64,000 bases of DNA from Acephala macrosclerotiorum (taxonomy: Eukaryota; Ascomycota; Leotiomycetes; Helotiales; Mollisiaceae), in NCBI GenBank assembly GCA_014904845.1, contig MU119293.1, positions 1 to 64,000 of the forward strand. Reading direction: 5' to 3'. This document shows, one piece after another, positions 40,811 to 52,085 of the stretch (positions within the stretch are counted from its first letter, which is position 1; each line of letters starts with the position of its first letter). The notes under the pieces were generated by a model that was not told the DNA's origin, ran no database searches, and saw nothing but the letters and a program-made list of their open reading frames with translations. A program made the position numbers and the translations under genes.

Positions 40811-43800
40811 TCAAACGTTGCTCGTAAAGTATATATCCTTGAAGCGCTTAGAGCCAGACTTCCCATGGAGAGGTTTGTTGATCGATGCTCGTGCTTGGTT
40901 GGGTTGGGAGAGTTTTGCAGCTTTGACTTTTTATAAATCCTTATCTCTCTCAAATCATGCCATCATGTGTCAAAATTCAATCTTATTAAATTCACCTCAT
41001 ATCCCTTATCTCTCTTAAATCATTCGATTCTCAGGCTTAGCTACTGTATTGATTTATTTATAGCATCCTTTTTGCACGCTTTGGGAGGTGAAGCGGTACC
41101 GCAAGAATCACTCAAGCCCACTGCCTGCTGTGCCATTTTCGTCGATGATGTCGGAATGAAGGATGCGAGGTTGGGGTTGATTGGTTTTGTCGGTGAGGTT
41201 TTTGGAGGTTCAAGACTCGAGAGTAGAGAGGAGAGGAGCTTTCTTGTTCTTGGTGTTAAGAGGCGTGGTTTCATGCTGTTGTTGTTATTGCCATCTATGA
41301 AATTGTTGTCAACCTGAGCTCTTGAATCTCATATGACCGCAGCCGCACTTTACCGATCGAGATGTCAAGTTAGTCTACAGAGTTATTGGATTAGGGACTA
41401 TGTCACATCAGTAAGGAAGTAAGTTGTCGTCTAAGAGGTCGAGGGACAATCGTTACGCCGTGTGATACATGAGAGCTGCGTTTTGGGTGGAAGTCTTGCT
41501 TTGATTTGCGATGGAGATGGGGGTTTTATATCCCTTGGAGGAACTCTAGTTTGGGAATTGTTTTCTCCATTTGTATGTTTTTGCGAGCTAGCAATGATCG
41601 CTTCATTCACTCTGTTCTAGTGGTATCGAGAAGGCTCGTCTTTTAGTATTGAGCTAGCGGTAGGTTGGAGGGGTGTAAAATCCTTCGAGCCTAGCTCTCT
41701 CAAAAAGAAAGTTGCACCAATTTGAAAGACGCTATTGCCAGTTTCATGACCTGCTGTTGGGGTGGTCACGTGGGCCAGCACTAGTTTAGCTTAGCATCCT
41801 ACCTTAGATAGTTTCTCTCTCGAGACCTTCTCTCTTCAGACGCACCAATACACACCGACTTTCCAGACTTGATCTGTTACGCTGAGACCGTGATACATCC
41901 TGCGGTGAGGACTGTTATACCTGCGGATGGCTAGGAACCATAATCTTTTCTACGGTAGATCTCGAACCTAGCTATGATTGATATAGTTGAAACAGGGTTT
42001 GGGATAAGAATTGGGGTTTGTTGAGTTCTTGTGGTATAGTTTTGATTGTTGTCAAGTCTCGGTCGTGTTGTCAATTTTCAACGAATCTCTAATTGGACGA
42101 GAAGACGCATCTTCTTCTACTTCAGGTTATTGCATCAGCTTTTCGCAGACACCATTCAAGGCGCGAAGTCAAGAGTGGCCGCACAAGCTCGGTCTCATTT
42201 GCCCAGTCGAACACATCTGTACGGGCAATGTCATTGGGTCTAGATTAGGGGATTATATATACCCCCTTCCTCTCTTTGAAACCAGTCCTACCTGCTCTTT
42301 CACTACATGATCGTGCAAAGATGTGAAAAAGGTATCCCGCTAGTGCGGACGGTTCCTAAGTTCGAGGATATAAAACTATCTTCGAGGGTTGTTTACGGCA
42401 ACTACACCCACAGCGCGATAAACATGGGAAAACATTGCGTGTCTAGACTTGAGAAGGCATTTCCTTGAATGCTTTCATGACCTGGGCATTGAAGATAGGG
42501 ACCTCAGCCAAGTGCTGTTACGTTCTTTGTTGTCAAATTTACGTTTTGTTGTCAGATGAGGACCTTTAGTCGGGTTGGCTAGAAAAAAAAAAATGGATGA
42601 TGAAGTCATCGTTAAGTCAAATCGGACAAATCCTGCTTGTAATGAGATTCTCTCTACACGGTCAAGACTGGAAGGGAATGAAGCCAGTTTCGTAGGTCGA
42701 GCAGAATTGGGGTCATGCCTGGCACCTCTCGAGAATAAAGTCTGGATTGAGACCTTGATGAGAGTTGAGTGGGTGCGTATTCACTTGTTCTCTTACTGTG
42801 CTGGCGGTGTTGAAGTCAATGGCTTTGGTGAATATACCCCGCATTTACCCCACACTTCTTCAAAAACAACTTCATTTAAGCCATACTTCACCATTCACGT
42901 TCGCTTGCTCTCAGTTCAAGCCCTTCTCGAGATAATATTTATACTACGCCTCGCAGTGCCTGAAACGAAAAACAAATCATCTTCTGCCAGAACCAGTTGT
43001 AAGGCTCCTGTTGTGAGGCACTGAGCTAGATGATGCGGGATTGGACGTGTGCGGGGTTTGTGTGCGAGACTTGGGACGTTTAGGTGCTTCTGCGGTTATT
43101 AAAATAAGGTTATACTTCTTTTGATCGTTGAGATTGTTATCAAGTGATGAAGCTGTTGTCGAGTGAGGAGTAATCGTGTGAGATTGCATGGAAAAGTGAA
43201 GGGTCCAGTAGCATTCAAGTAAAATCTTCCATGAGATGGACACACATCTGTCAATGAGAATAGCCTGAGATACATCCAAGTGACAAGTGGGGTCAAAGTT
43301 GGTATTCACTTCGGAACCATGCCGCTGGTACCAATGTACCAAAGGAACCTCGTGTCTGAGCGAGAGATGTGCTGCTTCTGCTTTTTATGCTTAGATATGC
43401 CCGTCCCGTCTGCAGTTTAAAGAGCCGGGAGCTCATCTGTCTTACCCGCCTTTCGACAGAGTTCAGTAAATTCACCCCACATTTTTCCAACTTAAGCACG
43501 CCACATCATTCACCTAAGGTCTTCCATGGCCCAATTTTTGAGTTTGACTGCAGTGGGGTCTATTTAAGCACCTTTCGCATAGGGCTTGCAAGATATAGGC
43601 CAAAGCATGATACAGCTAAGAGACGATACTGGGACTCGCTCATTTGGTTCTCAAGCAGGAGACCCTCCGGGATGGAAGTGATGGACTTTTGAGGTGGAGG
43701 CTAGTGTATGAGGCGATAGATATGTTGAAAGAGCTTCTGGAGGATGGCATGCGGGTTTGAGCCGTGGTCATGTGGTTTTTCTGCTGTCAAGGCTGAAGTT

Positions 43801-45879
43801 GACGATCATATCAACCCGAAAGTGAGTCCAGCATGATCAGGACGAATTGAGACGAACGAAGGAGGTGACTGAGTAGGTTCAGTCAATGCTACTCCATCGC
43901 AGCCGTCCACCTCGTCCTCCTTCTCCTCCTCATGACGGCAACCTCTCTCGCGAGTTGTAGTTGATCACCTTGCCTTGGATAGATAAGTACATTTTATAGT
44001 CCAGCAGTCCTTCTAAGCACATCAAGCCGAGGTGCAGTAAGCGGCTTCTAAGCTGTTCGAACGCTTCCTTCACTTTCTTCTGTCTACGGATCTGAATTCG
44101 ACTATTGTGGCGTTCAGATTTCGCAGGTATAAAAATTCGCTCGATCGAAGAGCAATTCCTACGACAAAAACTCTATAGTTGAGTTGGTCAGTCGACATAT
44201 GTGTAGAAGTCCCTTGCGCATCCAAGAAATACAGTCATTCTTAGCTACTCACCTGTACTGTACAGGAGAGGTGAACTTTCCTCGGGCGCTGCCACACCTT
44301 CTCGAGGCATTGGGAGTTTCAATCTATGGATGTTTCTTTGCTTTCGTGGGAATTCGCGATTGCTGCTAAGTTATTGTTGCCAAGTGAGAGGTCGCTTTTG
44401 GCAACATGAGTGAAAAGAAGGGTCGGGACGTGTTCAAATCATGATTCATGAGATGAACACACCTCATTGGTCAGACCTAAAAACATATAAGCCAGTATCG
44501 ACGGTAGGATATTTAGTGAATTTGCCACCGACAAGAATCCGGAAGTGGCTTTCGTCGTCAGGGTCGACGCTATCTTGAAGGACCTGGACGTTGAGGGTAC
44601 CATTCGCCATGGCGCAGAGCAAGAATGTAAGCTCAACGGTTTATAGCCCGTTATGTCAGGTACGTTGATCGATATTGATACTTTTGGAAGCGCATACTCG
44701 TGCCGCCGAAAAGTGTTGACGTGTACACCGCCTCCAGCCGCTCTTTCCAATAACAACACACAACTATATCGAGTTGCGAATCCTATGCTTGGATTCTCAC
44801 AACCAGGAGGGATGTATTTTTGTGCACGTTCTTGAGAAAGCAACTTTTGTAACGGAAATAATGGTCGCCTTAAGGTCCGGCACGGACCACCCCGCCAAAA
44901 CTTTTAGGCGGCACGAGTTTGCTAGGTGCCGAGCTATTCCCGGTGGCTATCTCAATTCGACACTTCTCGAGTTATGCCCAACCAACAGTAACACATTCTG
45001 TCATACTCGCTTAATAAAGGGGTGGAATCTGCCCCCCACCTTGCCCTGCACCTCCTCAAACTTAAATACTACAATTCCCTATATTGTCATTTGCTCCCAG
45101 TACCAGTTCGACATAATGGTTTTTTCAATAAATGCATTCATTTGATCTTTCTCGCAGAGACTTCGAGAGAGGTGTCGTCAAGACCCTTTTTCAAGCCCCT
45201 CAAACCTCCCCATGCAACTTCATGCTACCTATAAAGATCTCCGTTCTCACCATGTATTAGTCTCAAGAACGTTTTGCGCTTCAAATTTTTCACGGTGCAC
45301 TCATACCAAGGTAAAGAAAACGATGTGATTCTTCGTTCCTTGGTTAGAGCGTTGCCGAACGAGAGGGATTAGACGTCTGTCAGAGGTAACCATGAGCGAT
45401 GCATTGGGATGTCTAAGACTCGAAGAGGACCCTTCGCATGGCAGAAAATGGATTGGTACCGTTGTTATTTGTGAACCTCGTTGTTGACGAAGAGCGAATG
45501 CCGAATGGATGCAAGCTCTTCTCGTCTACTACTCCGACTCCTCGTTCAATCAACTACCCCTTGCTTTGTCGAGAGTCGAAATCCGTTACTAAGCTGTCAC
45601 TAGAACTTTAAGATTGGCATCCACTTTCTCTTTTGTCTTCCTGCTTCCTTCGTCATTTAGTAATTAGATGGGCAATTTGTTGATCGATACCATCGGTCGA
45701 CGTAACAAGTTTATACTCATCTTGCCCACAAAAAGAATATGTTCAGCGAATCACGTCGAAATACATAATGCACTTCCCTACACACAGAGAGAAGGAAAAC
45801 AGCGATGTTAAATGGACCTTTCTCCCTTTGTTTCAAAACGAGGGTACATCTCAATAGACCAAAAGGAAATGGCCTTCGG
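40811..45879. other. Long gene-poor stretch
   Basis: About 5 kb without a supported gene. A 149-codon ORF at 42575-43024 has no recognisable domain. Short motifs recur, such as TTCACCCC(A/G)CA near 43470 (also at 39460, outside this interval) and TTGTTGTCAA near 41306 and 42529 (also near 39778). A direct repeat CCTTATCTCTCT.AAATCAT occurs at about 40939 and 41004. Confidence 0.35.
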
Positions 45880-46516
45880 TTCTGGTCCTTCCGCGCTCGT
45901 GTGTTCAGTATAATGCAGCTCTTCAATGCCTATGACAAGTACATTTCCAAGGGAATCATATATGAAAAGGCGGACGTCATGAAAGTCCAGATATTCTTCA
46001 CAGGGCTTGGTCAGCCAGAATCGAACTTAGAGGAGGTCAGGGAGTTCCGTGCTACATATAAACAGGACAGAACAAATCGAAGAGCAACACCAAGAAGCGT
46101 CGAGACTCTTAGTCCGGCTTCGTGAAGATGGCTATGTCTTGCCATCGTTACGAATGGCCAGACCGAGGATCAAACGGCTAAAGATAAAGCTATTGGGGTA
46201 CGCCACTCGTCGAATGGATTTTCACCTCCGAAAAAGTGGATGTTGCAAACCTGATTGTCGCATATTTCAATCTGATATCGAGACATTGAACGCTTCTTCA
46301 CGCATACACATGGTAGGCGATTCTGCGGATTCAGATATCAAGGGCGCCTTGAATGCAGGATTGAGCGCTATCCTATATTCACCCATAGCGCAGGAGTCTC
46401 AACGTTTCCTGTTTGGGACAAAAGCGCCTGTTATCCACTATGTGGGCCAACTTCTTGAGCATTTAGGCATCGCTATCCCCGGATTCGAGCCGTGTTTTGC
46501 CAGCCAGGGCAGCTGA
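45880..46516 (+). pseudogene. Frameshifted HAD-superfamily hydrolase relic
   Basis: HAD motif II (AIVTNGQTED), the motif III lysine region (KPDCRIF) and motif IV (MVGDSADSDIKGALNAG) are all visible. They lie in different frames: the coding frame changes near 46140, again near 46205 and again near 46247. The N-terminal motif I (DxDxT) is not seen. Intact relatives are soluble phosphatases of the YjjG-like type. Three frame changes within about 110 bases make a pseudogene more likely than introns, since no splice sites fit. Confidence 0.6.
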
Positions 46517-47000
46517 TTATCGAGGGATTGGAATCGATATGGTTACGGAGCTACACCACTGCCTGCACATCAAAAGAAAGTGTACTGTCCCTTGCAAAAA
46601 CGTGGGCCAAGTCTTTGAGAATGTTTTTGAATAACGCTTTGTATCCGTGATTTCTTGCCTTGAAGAGATGATTAGAGATATTGCAAAAGTGGCAATGCCG
46701 ATTGACGAGACTGGAACCCACATCTCGTATCCTGGTCAAGGCTAAGGAGGAGCATCGGTGGCCAAATCCGAATGCCAGGTCGCACAGGACCACAGCATTC
46801 GCGCCGAGTATGTACGACTCGTCAGTTTACCGTTGCTATCCTCAGGCTGAGTATCCGTAATCGATGAGCTCCCTTTTAGACTTTTCAAAAACATCTCACC
46901 TCTTGGAAATTGACTCCGCTTTGCCGCGCGTTAGAATCTAGGGATGGATTCCGACAAATGTATGCCAAACAATGATTCTCTAGTAGGCCGGATTTATATT
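46517..47000. other. Intergenic, SIL1 downstream region
   Basis: About 0.5 kb between the HAD relic and the stop codon of SIL1. No gene recognised. Confidence 0.35.
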
Positions 47001-48266
47001 CTACAATTCTCGATCTTTGATCGAGTCTCCGTACTTCTCTCTCTGCTCCTTCAAAATGACTAAGAAGTCCTTGGCCCATGTCTGACTCGGCTTCTCAGCC
47101 GAAAAGATCCCAATATGGGATTCCCAACATCCATCCTCGAGCATCCTCTCCTTAGTCTTACAAAGCTTGTCTTCCGTGACTGGCATCTTTGGCCATACAC
47201 CGAGCTTGGCACCCATCCCATCGTCCAAGAAATTATCCGTGACAAGTTGGCCGACTTTTTGTCGCACAGGGTCGAACTCATCTCCCTTCTTGAGGAAGAT
47301 AGCGAGCAAGAGCTCCATGCCCCCGTTTTCCAGGAATTGGCCTCTGAATGTGTCGTCCCTAAGCAGACCGCTGATAGCAGTAATCTTAGCTTTCAGTGCT
47401 CCGGCATCTTTCTCTCGCCCGAGTCTTTCACGAAGTGTGGAAACAAAATTCCCCTTCCCACTATCCCTACCACTGGCAACTTCCGCGCAAATGGGATAAA
47501 AAACCATGTTCCCAAACTTTGCAACCTCCTTCAACGCCGTAGGATTATTCTGCACCGAGCTTGCCAGAATACTAGCTGCTTTCTTATCCCTGTCATTCGT
47601 CTTCGCTGGCATCTTCTCAGAGCCAGATCCGAGTATTAGACAAACAAGCTTCTCGAGGACGGGTCCACTTTTGGCAATTTCGAGACCGTAATAGATATCG
47701 TGTGATAGTTCCATCAAATCGTCCAATGCAGAATCAAAAGCTCGAGCTTCCATCGTTATAGAAATCATGGCTTTCTGGAATATGCCCATGTCAGTTCCGT
47801 CTGGAGCTGGAGACAAGATCTTGCCGGCTGTGTCCAAGGTCGGGGGCTTGATGGGCACTTGGTCCCGCATCGCGGGTTTGGTGTCCACCTCTTCGGCTTC
47901 TGGTTGAGGAACGACAACGACGGATTGCTCTGTTGGGAGATCATGAAGTGCCGCTTCGAGAGAGGCACCTTCTTCGCCTTCCATGGGAATATTGAGTCGT
48001 GCTTCTTTTGTACCCTCATACACATTCATTCGGACGTGTAGACCTGGTGGCAAGTCCTGTCCTTCGCGGATGGGCTGGAAATCTTTTGTTGGTATGAAGA
48101 CTCGAGGGTAACAATCTGTTACGTCTGTTGGGGAACAGATCAGGTCGTGATCCGCTAGAGGAGATGCTGCTGGTGCAGACATCGCTTGGGCCAGAAAAGG
48201 CAGTGCTAACCATGCTAGGCCGAAGAGGCCTCGAAGTGATACCGGGACCATCTTGTCTGGATGCAC
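47001..48266 (-). CDS. SIL1: SIL1, nucleotide exchange factor for ER Hsp70
   Basis: Intronless, 421 residues. The N-terminus is a signal peptide (MVPVSLRGLFGLAWLALPFLAQA if the second Met, 48251, is used). SIL1 features follow: DLICSPTDVTDCYPRVFIPTKDFQPIREGQ, then an armadillo-like helical domain (LMELSHDIYYGLEIAKSG; LRERLGREKDAGALKAKI) and a Cys-containing C-terminal part. The protein ends in KDREL, which resembles but does not match the canonical HDEL/KDEL retrieval signal. It should release ADP from the lumenal Hsp70 Kar2/BiP during protein import and folding. The chromodomain gene lies directly upstream on the same strand, only 64 bp away. Confidence 0.9.
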   Translation of the reverse strand: MHPDKMVPVSLRGLFGLAWLALPFLAQAMSAPAASPLADHDLICSPTDVTDCYPRVFIPTKDFQPIREGQDLPPGLHVRMNVYEGTKEARLNIPMEGEEGASLEAALHDLPTEQSVVVVPQPEAEEVDTKPAMRDQVPIKPPTLDTAGKILSPAPDGTDMGIFQKAMISITMEARAFDSALDDLMELSHDIYYGLEIAKSGPVLEKLVCLILGSGSEKMPAKTNDRDKKAASILASSVQNNPTALKEVAKFGNMVFYPICAEVASGRDSGKGNFVSTLRERLGREKDAGALKAKITAISGLLRDDTFRGQFLENGGMELLLAIFLKKGDEFDPVRQKVGQLVTDNFLDDGMGAKLGVWPKMPVTEDKLCKTKERMLEDGCWESHIGIFSAEKPSQTWAKDFLVILKEQREKYGDSIKDREL

Positions 48267-48330
48267 GTTGTATATGCCCTTGCGGCAAGAGAACTTTATT
48301 TATGTATCGTTCCCAGAGACCACGTCGTCC

Positions 48331-48765
48331 TCAATCTGTCACGATTGAAAGAACACGGTTGACTTTCCGCTTCAGCCTTCGTAAAATCCTTCTTTGCCTC
48401 TCAGCAGTTTCGAGGTCGAGTACTGCCTTGTTGAAAGCTTCAATATCAAGGGGTTTCGACTTTCCCTCAGCCTGCTTCTTCCTCTCAATCTGCCACTCGT
48501 CAAAAATCCCCGGGCAGCTCCTAAATAATGCCTCTCCCTCCCAAGACGACCTTAACACCGGGCAATCCCGCCACTTAACCAAATACCATACGAAACCGTT
48601 CTTCGAAGTGAGCTGTGCCAATATCTTTTCAGGGGGATGATCCTGACCGTCGTCAGTTTCCAAGGAAGCAAGAGATTCGTTATCGTCTTCGAAATCGGCG
48701 TCGCTATCGTCTATGTCCCAGTACTGGATTGTTTGTGCAGGATTTGTAGCCATCTTTAAGGACAA
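48331..48765 (-). CDS. Small chromodomain-like protein
   Basis: Intronless ORF of 144 residues. Met at 48753 (MATNPAQ) is an alternative start. An acidic N-terminus is followed by a chromodomain-like block at about 45-85: EKILAQLTSKNGFVWYLVKW, RDCP, then SSWEGEALF. A basic helix follows (AERQRRILRRLKRKV). This suggests a chromatin-associated nuclear protein. The three aromatic cage positions cannot all be assigned, so methyl-lysine binding is uncertain. It shares a 183-bp divergent promoter with the complex I subunit gene. Confidence 0.7.
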   Translation of the reverse strand: MSLKMATNPAQTIQYWDIDDSDADFEDDNESLASLETDDGQDHPPEKILAQLTSKNGFVWYLVKWRDCPVLRSSWEGEALFRSCPGIFDEWQIERKKQAEGKSKPLDIEAFNKAVLDLETAERQRRILRRLKRKVNRVLSIVTD

Positions 48766-48948
48766 GTGTCCGGTCCCATATTGAAGACTGTCCTAGAATT
48801 GGATGATGCAGAGGTCCGCTTGCGGTTAGTCCAACAATTCTGCCTGTCGTTACCGCGTTGATGACTAAGCTAACCAAGAGTGATGTCCGCATTTGAACAT
48901 CACGACAAATATCGAGTCGAGGTTCAGGGCCAATTGAGCAACGACACA
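48766..48948. promoter_or_regulatory. Compact divergent promoter, chromodomain and complex I genes
   Basis: Only 183 bp separate the two start codons, so both promoters must lie here. No defined element such as a TATA box was recognised. Confidence 0.5.
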
Positions 48949-49610
48949 ATGTTTCAGCTACGGAGAAAGGCTGTCCAAGGTGTAGCGCGGGTTCCTGCTG
49001 CAGGATCGAGAATCACGAAACGGTATTCGACAACGCAGCATGGGAAGACGGGTGATGAGGTCCATCACTTCGCGGGATCGAGTACAGAGCACGGCCACCA
49101 TCATGCTGGACCAAAAGAGGAATCTCTAGGCGTGAGTCTTTTCTTATATTCTAGAGGGTAGGACTGATCAGGTATAGACACAATTCTACGTCGTTCTTGC
49201 TGCAATCCCCCTCGCCCTCGGTGTATACACCTTCTCTAGACCCGGCGCGGACGGAAAGCTTACTGGCTTCTCGAAATTGATCGATAGCTACTCGGAGTAC
49301 AAGGAGAAGTGGGCGGCACGAAACACATTACACACTGCTGCTATTGAGCAAGCTGCTTTCGACCGAAATCTGTTCCAGAGCTCGCAGGGAAGCGCACACG
49401 TCAACCTGAGGTTTCCTGAGTAGGTCTCCTTTGCCCCATGTGTGGAAAAGACGGGTACTGATTGTGTATAGAATCTTCAACACCGGATCGCCATATAATG
49501 TTTCGGCTGGACAGGGTCCCAGAAACATGGATCAATTGGTGGCACATTACGAGAAGTTGAACGCCGATGAGGAAGAGAGAAAGGTCAAGGCTTTGGCGGA
49601 GAAGTCATAG
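48949..49610 (+). CDS. Complex I accessory subunit, 17.8-kDa fungal type
   Basis: Three exons (48949-49131, 49178-49419, 49472-49610) encode 187 residues. The start MFQLRRKAVQGVARVPAAGS is a mitochondrial presequence; the His-rich stretch HGHHHAGP precedes one membrane helix (FYVVLAAIPLALGVYTFSRPG). YSEYKEKWAARNTLHTAAIEQAAFDR after it is characteristic of the fungal NADH:ubiquinone oxidoreductase 17.8-kDa subunit. An in-frame ATG at 48880 would mask the presequence, so 48949 was chosen. Both introns are about 50 nt. Confidence 0.85.
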
Positions 49611-50221
49611 CTAAGTAGGAGAAGAGATGAATACCCGTACATATGAAAATTTCTTCTGCGATTGTGTATACGAATCAAAATTGTGAGCGGTTCTTGCATG
49701 CTAAATTGTTAATGCTAGAGCGGATAGACCTCCCTACTTACTCCAGTATGCAGCACCTTTTTTTTGGCATTTGATCTCTTTTTCAATCTACCACGACCGG
49801 CGAGGTCTTCAAGTTAAGAAGTTCGCCTATGTATTCGATACATGAACGGTTATAAGTCTCAATTTTGGTTAGTGGCCTAGGACATCAAGTTTACGTTATT
49901 GAATATCGAGACTTGATGCCTGGCTTCCTGAATTTGCAATCTACACAAAACCTTCTGTTGCATATCTTTGCTTTTTGATGCCTTATTGCCTCCAAGTTGA
50001 GACTAGCCTCTACGACGTTTCTATGATGCCAATTCCCTATTACACGCGTACTTGATGTTTTGAAAATGTCCATGGCTATCTGTACAAGATTCGAGATCAG
50101 CAAGTTCAGGCTGATATGAACTTAGACTACCACCTAGAGCGCATTGCGGCCAGTGGGTCTGATCAACAAGCCCATTTTTCCATGAATCCTGGGACATTCG
50201 AGTGTACATTTCAACTATTAT
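49611..50221. other. Intergenic, no gene recognised
   Basis: About 0.6 kb between the complex I gene and paralogue A, holding two 3' ends. Confidence 0.35.
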
Positions 50222-51059
50222 CTACCAACTTCTCATCTGGCTTCCGCTAGTAACGGAATTCATCTCCATGCCACCAACCTCAATGGCGACATCAATATAC
50301 TTGCACCAATGTCCGGGTTCCTTCTCCTTCTCAACTTGCATTGCTTCACCTTCTTGGGATACAGACGGGCATTGTTTGAAGTCGAAGAAGCTGTGAGGCT
50401 TGCCAAACAGGGTACCATCCCGGAGCTGGCATTCAGGTAGGGTGCTGCTGTCCGGCTGCTTCGTGTCATCCGTCCCCTCCACCGAAGAGAGCATCTGACC
50501 AGAAGTGCTTTCAAATGTCCTAGAGATCTTAGGACATTGTAGAGTCGCTTGCGTCGCTCCCACTACTTCCGAATTCGCGCTCTTCTCTTCTTTCTGTTCC
50601 ATAGCCTTCTTCTTGAGCTCTTCTAACCTTGCCCATAGCACTAGCCCTAACCCATGGGGATACAGCATCGCCCAATCACTTTATCCATCCTTAACAACGA
50701 AATTCCAGTTCCTACGAACCTGCATGCAATTTCTGTGGCATTCATATATGTCATTACGCATACTTGACTCCAGAGATATAGATTGATCCATAAGATGCAC
50801 TGTATTCGATTCCAGTCTGATGACGGCTCTGAGCGCGGTGTTATTCCCTGTAACCCTCGCTCAAAGCACTGATATACATCCTGCTGCTTCCCAGCGACAC
50901 ATTTCCAATAGGCTGAGTCTTCTGAAGTAGAGAGGTTCTTGAGGATTTCATCGAAGACGCTGCACCGGACTTTGTATCGGTAGTTCGTCTCGCCAGCGAG
51001 GCGTTTGAGGAGTGGTTTTGGAGGTGTGAATGGCTTTTGTTTTGCGATCGATGGCTCAT
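50222..51059 (-). pseudogene. Degenerate unknown gene, paralogue A
   Basis: Family not recognised. One frame reads from about 51055 to about 50670 (LKRLAGETNYRYKV ... FDEILKNLSTSE ... GLQGITPRSEPSSDWNRIQCILW). The continuation (LVLWARLEELKKKAMEQKEE and a Ser/Gln-rich tail to 50222) is in another frame. Alignment with paralogue B suggests a one-base deletion near 50680. The ATG at 51059 is out of frame with the conserved part, so a second indel or a lost exon is likely. The conserved core has N-x-x-Y/E-Y/F-R/K and W-A-R-(L/M)-E-(E/D)-L-K motifs. It is probably non-functional. Confidence 0.55.
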
Positions 51060-52085
51060 TGTCCCCAGACGACTGGGTGGCTGTGAAAGGTTAAGGCCAC
51101 TTCGCTGCAGTGGACGTATCGATCCCCATTTTGACGTCTTTGATGACTATGATTTGGAAATTCGACTTTTAAGCGTGCAAGAAGAACTACTCGATGCAGT
51201 TGCTTTAATCTGTACATTGATGAATGTTTTCTTATTATTTGGAACTGGACTGGGTAGCGCCCGTTCTCTTTCTTGCGGCTCGCAGCTTGCAGTCTCGATC
51301 CGAAGACCTCCACGCCAAAGTACCACATATTCAAGGACATTCACCAGGACCAAGGTCGAGTCGACCGCATTGGAATTGCTCTAGATTTCATAGAGCCTTT
51401 CCCATTCTTCGCCGGGAACCTGCACCCAACGAAATCATCCGATATTTCCAAAATCCTAGACCATGGCAAACAGAGCTTTCCCTCTAGGAATGCCTCGATC
51501 CATAGCCTGCATCTTATACGATCCTAGTCTGATGTTGGCATGAAATCTCCCTTTACGTAACAGATTTTCGACTAAGCTTCCGAGAATCCTTCTCATTCAT
51601 GCCATTTATAAACCTTTCATACGATTGCATTGAAGTTCGTACTGCTTTTCCGTTTCATCAGGCTGGCGTGGTGTGAGGACTAGCTCCTCTGGCTCTGGGA
51701 TGGGTGGTTTCTCGCTCTGTGATGGAGTCATGGTGGTTGATGGCTGAGATGGCGTGGAATGCCTATTGCCCATTGATCGATGCTCAATCGAACATTGAAT
51801 TGTTCAAAGGTGCAAAAGTAAACGCATTTGTGGTCGCTTCTCGATGACTTAGTGCGTTGTCATTTGGTAATGAACTAGTAAAGCTCCCGGCACCTGTCCC
51901 AAGTTTCTCGCGGACCACCGACGTATACAAAGCCCGAGGAAGTCAAACCCCCACAAAACATTCCATGAAATAAAATTTGGGGCTGCAGGTTGGGATATCC
52001 TTCTGGCTGGCCTCATCCTGCGCGAAAGTGCTTCAGAATTGCTGGACTTTTGACGAGCTCGATTCCGAACTTGTTCCACAAGGCC
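51060..52085. other. Spacer between the two paralogues
   Basis: About 1 kb with no supported gene. A 76-codon minus-strand ORF at 51849-52079 abuts the end of paralogue B and may be a decayed extension of it. Confidence 0.35.

Noticed and set aside
42575..43024. 149-codon ORF in the gene desert
   Set aside because: No family resemblance, and it starts beside an A-rich run. Treated as chance.
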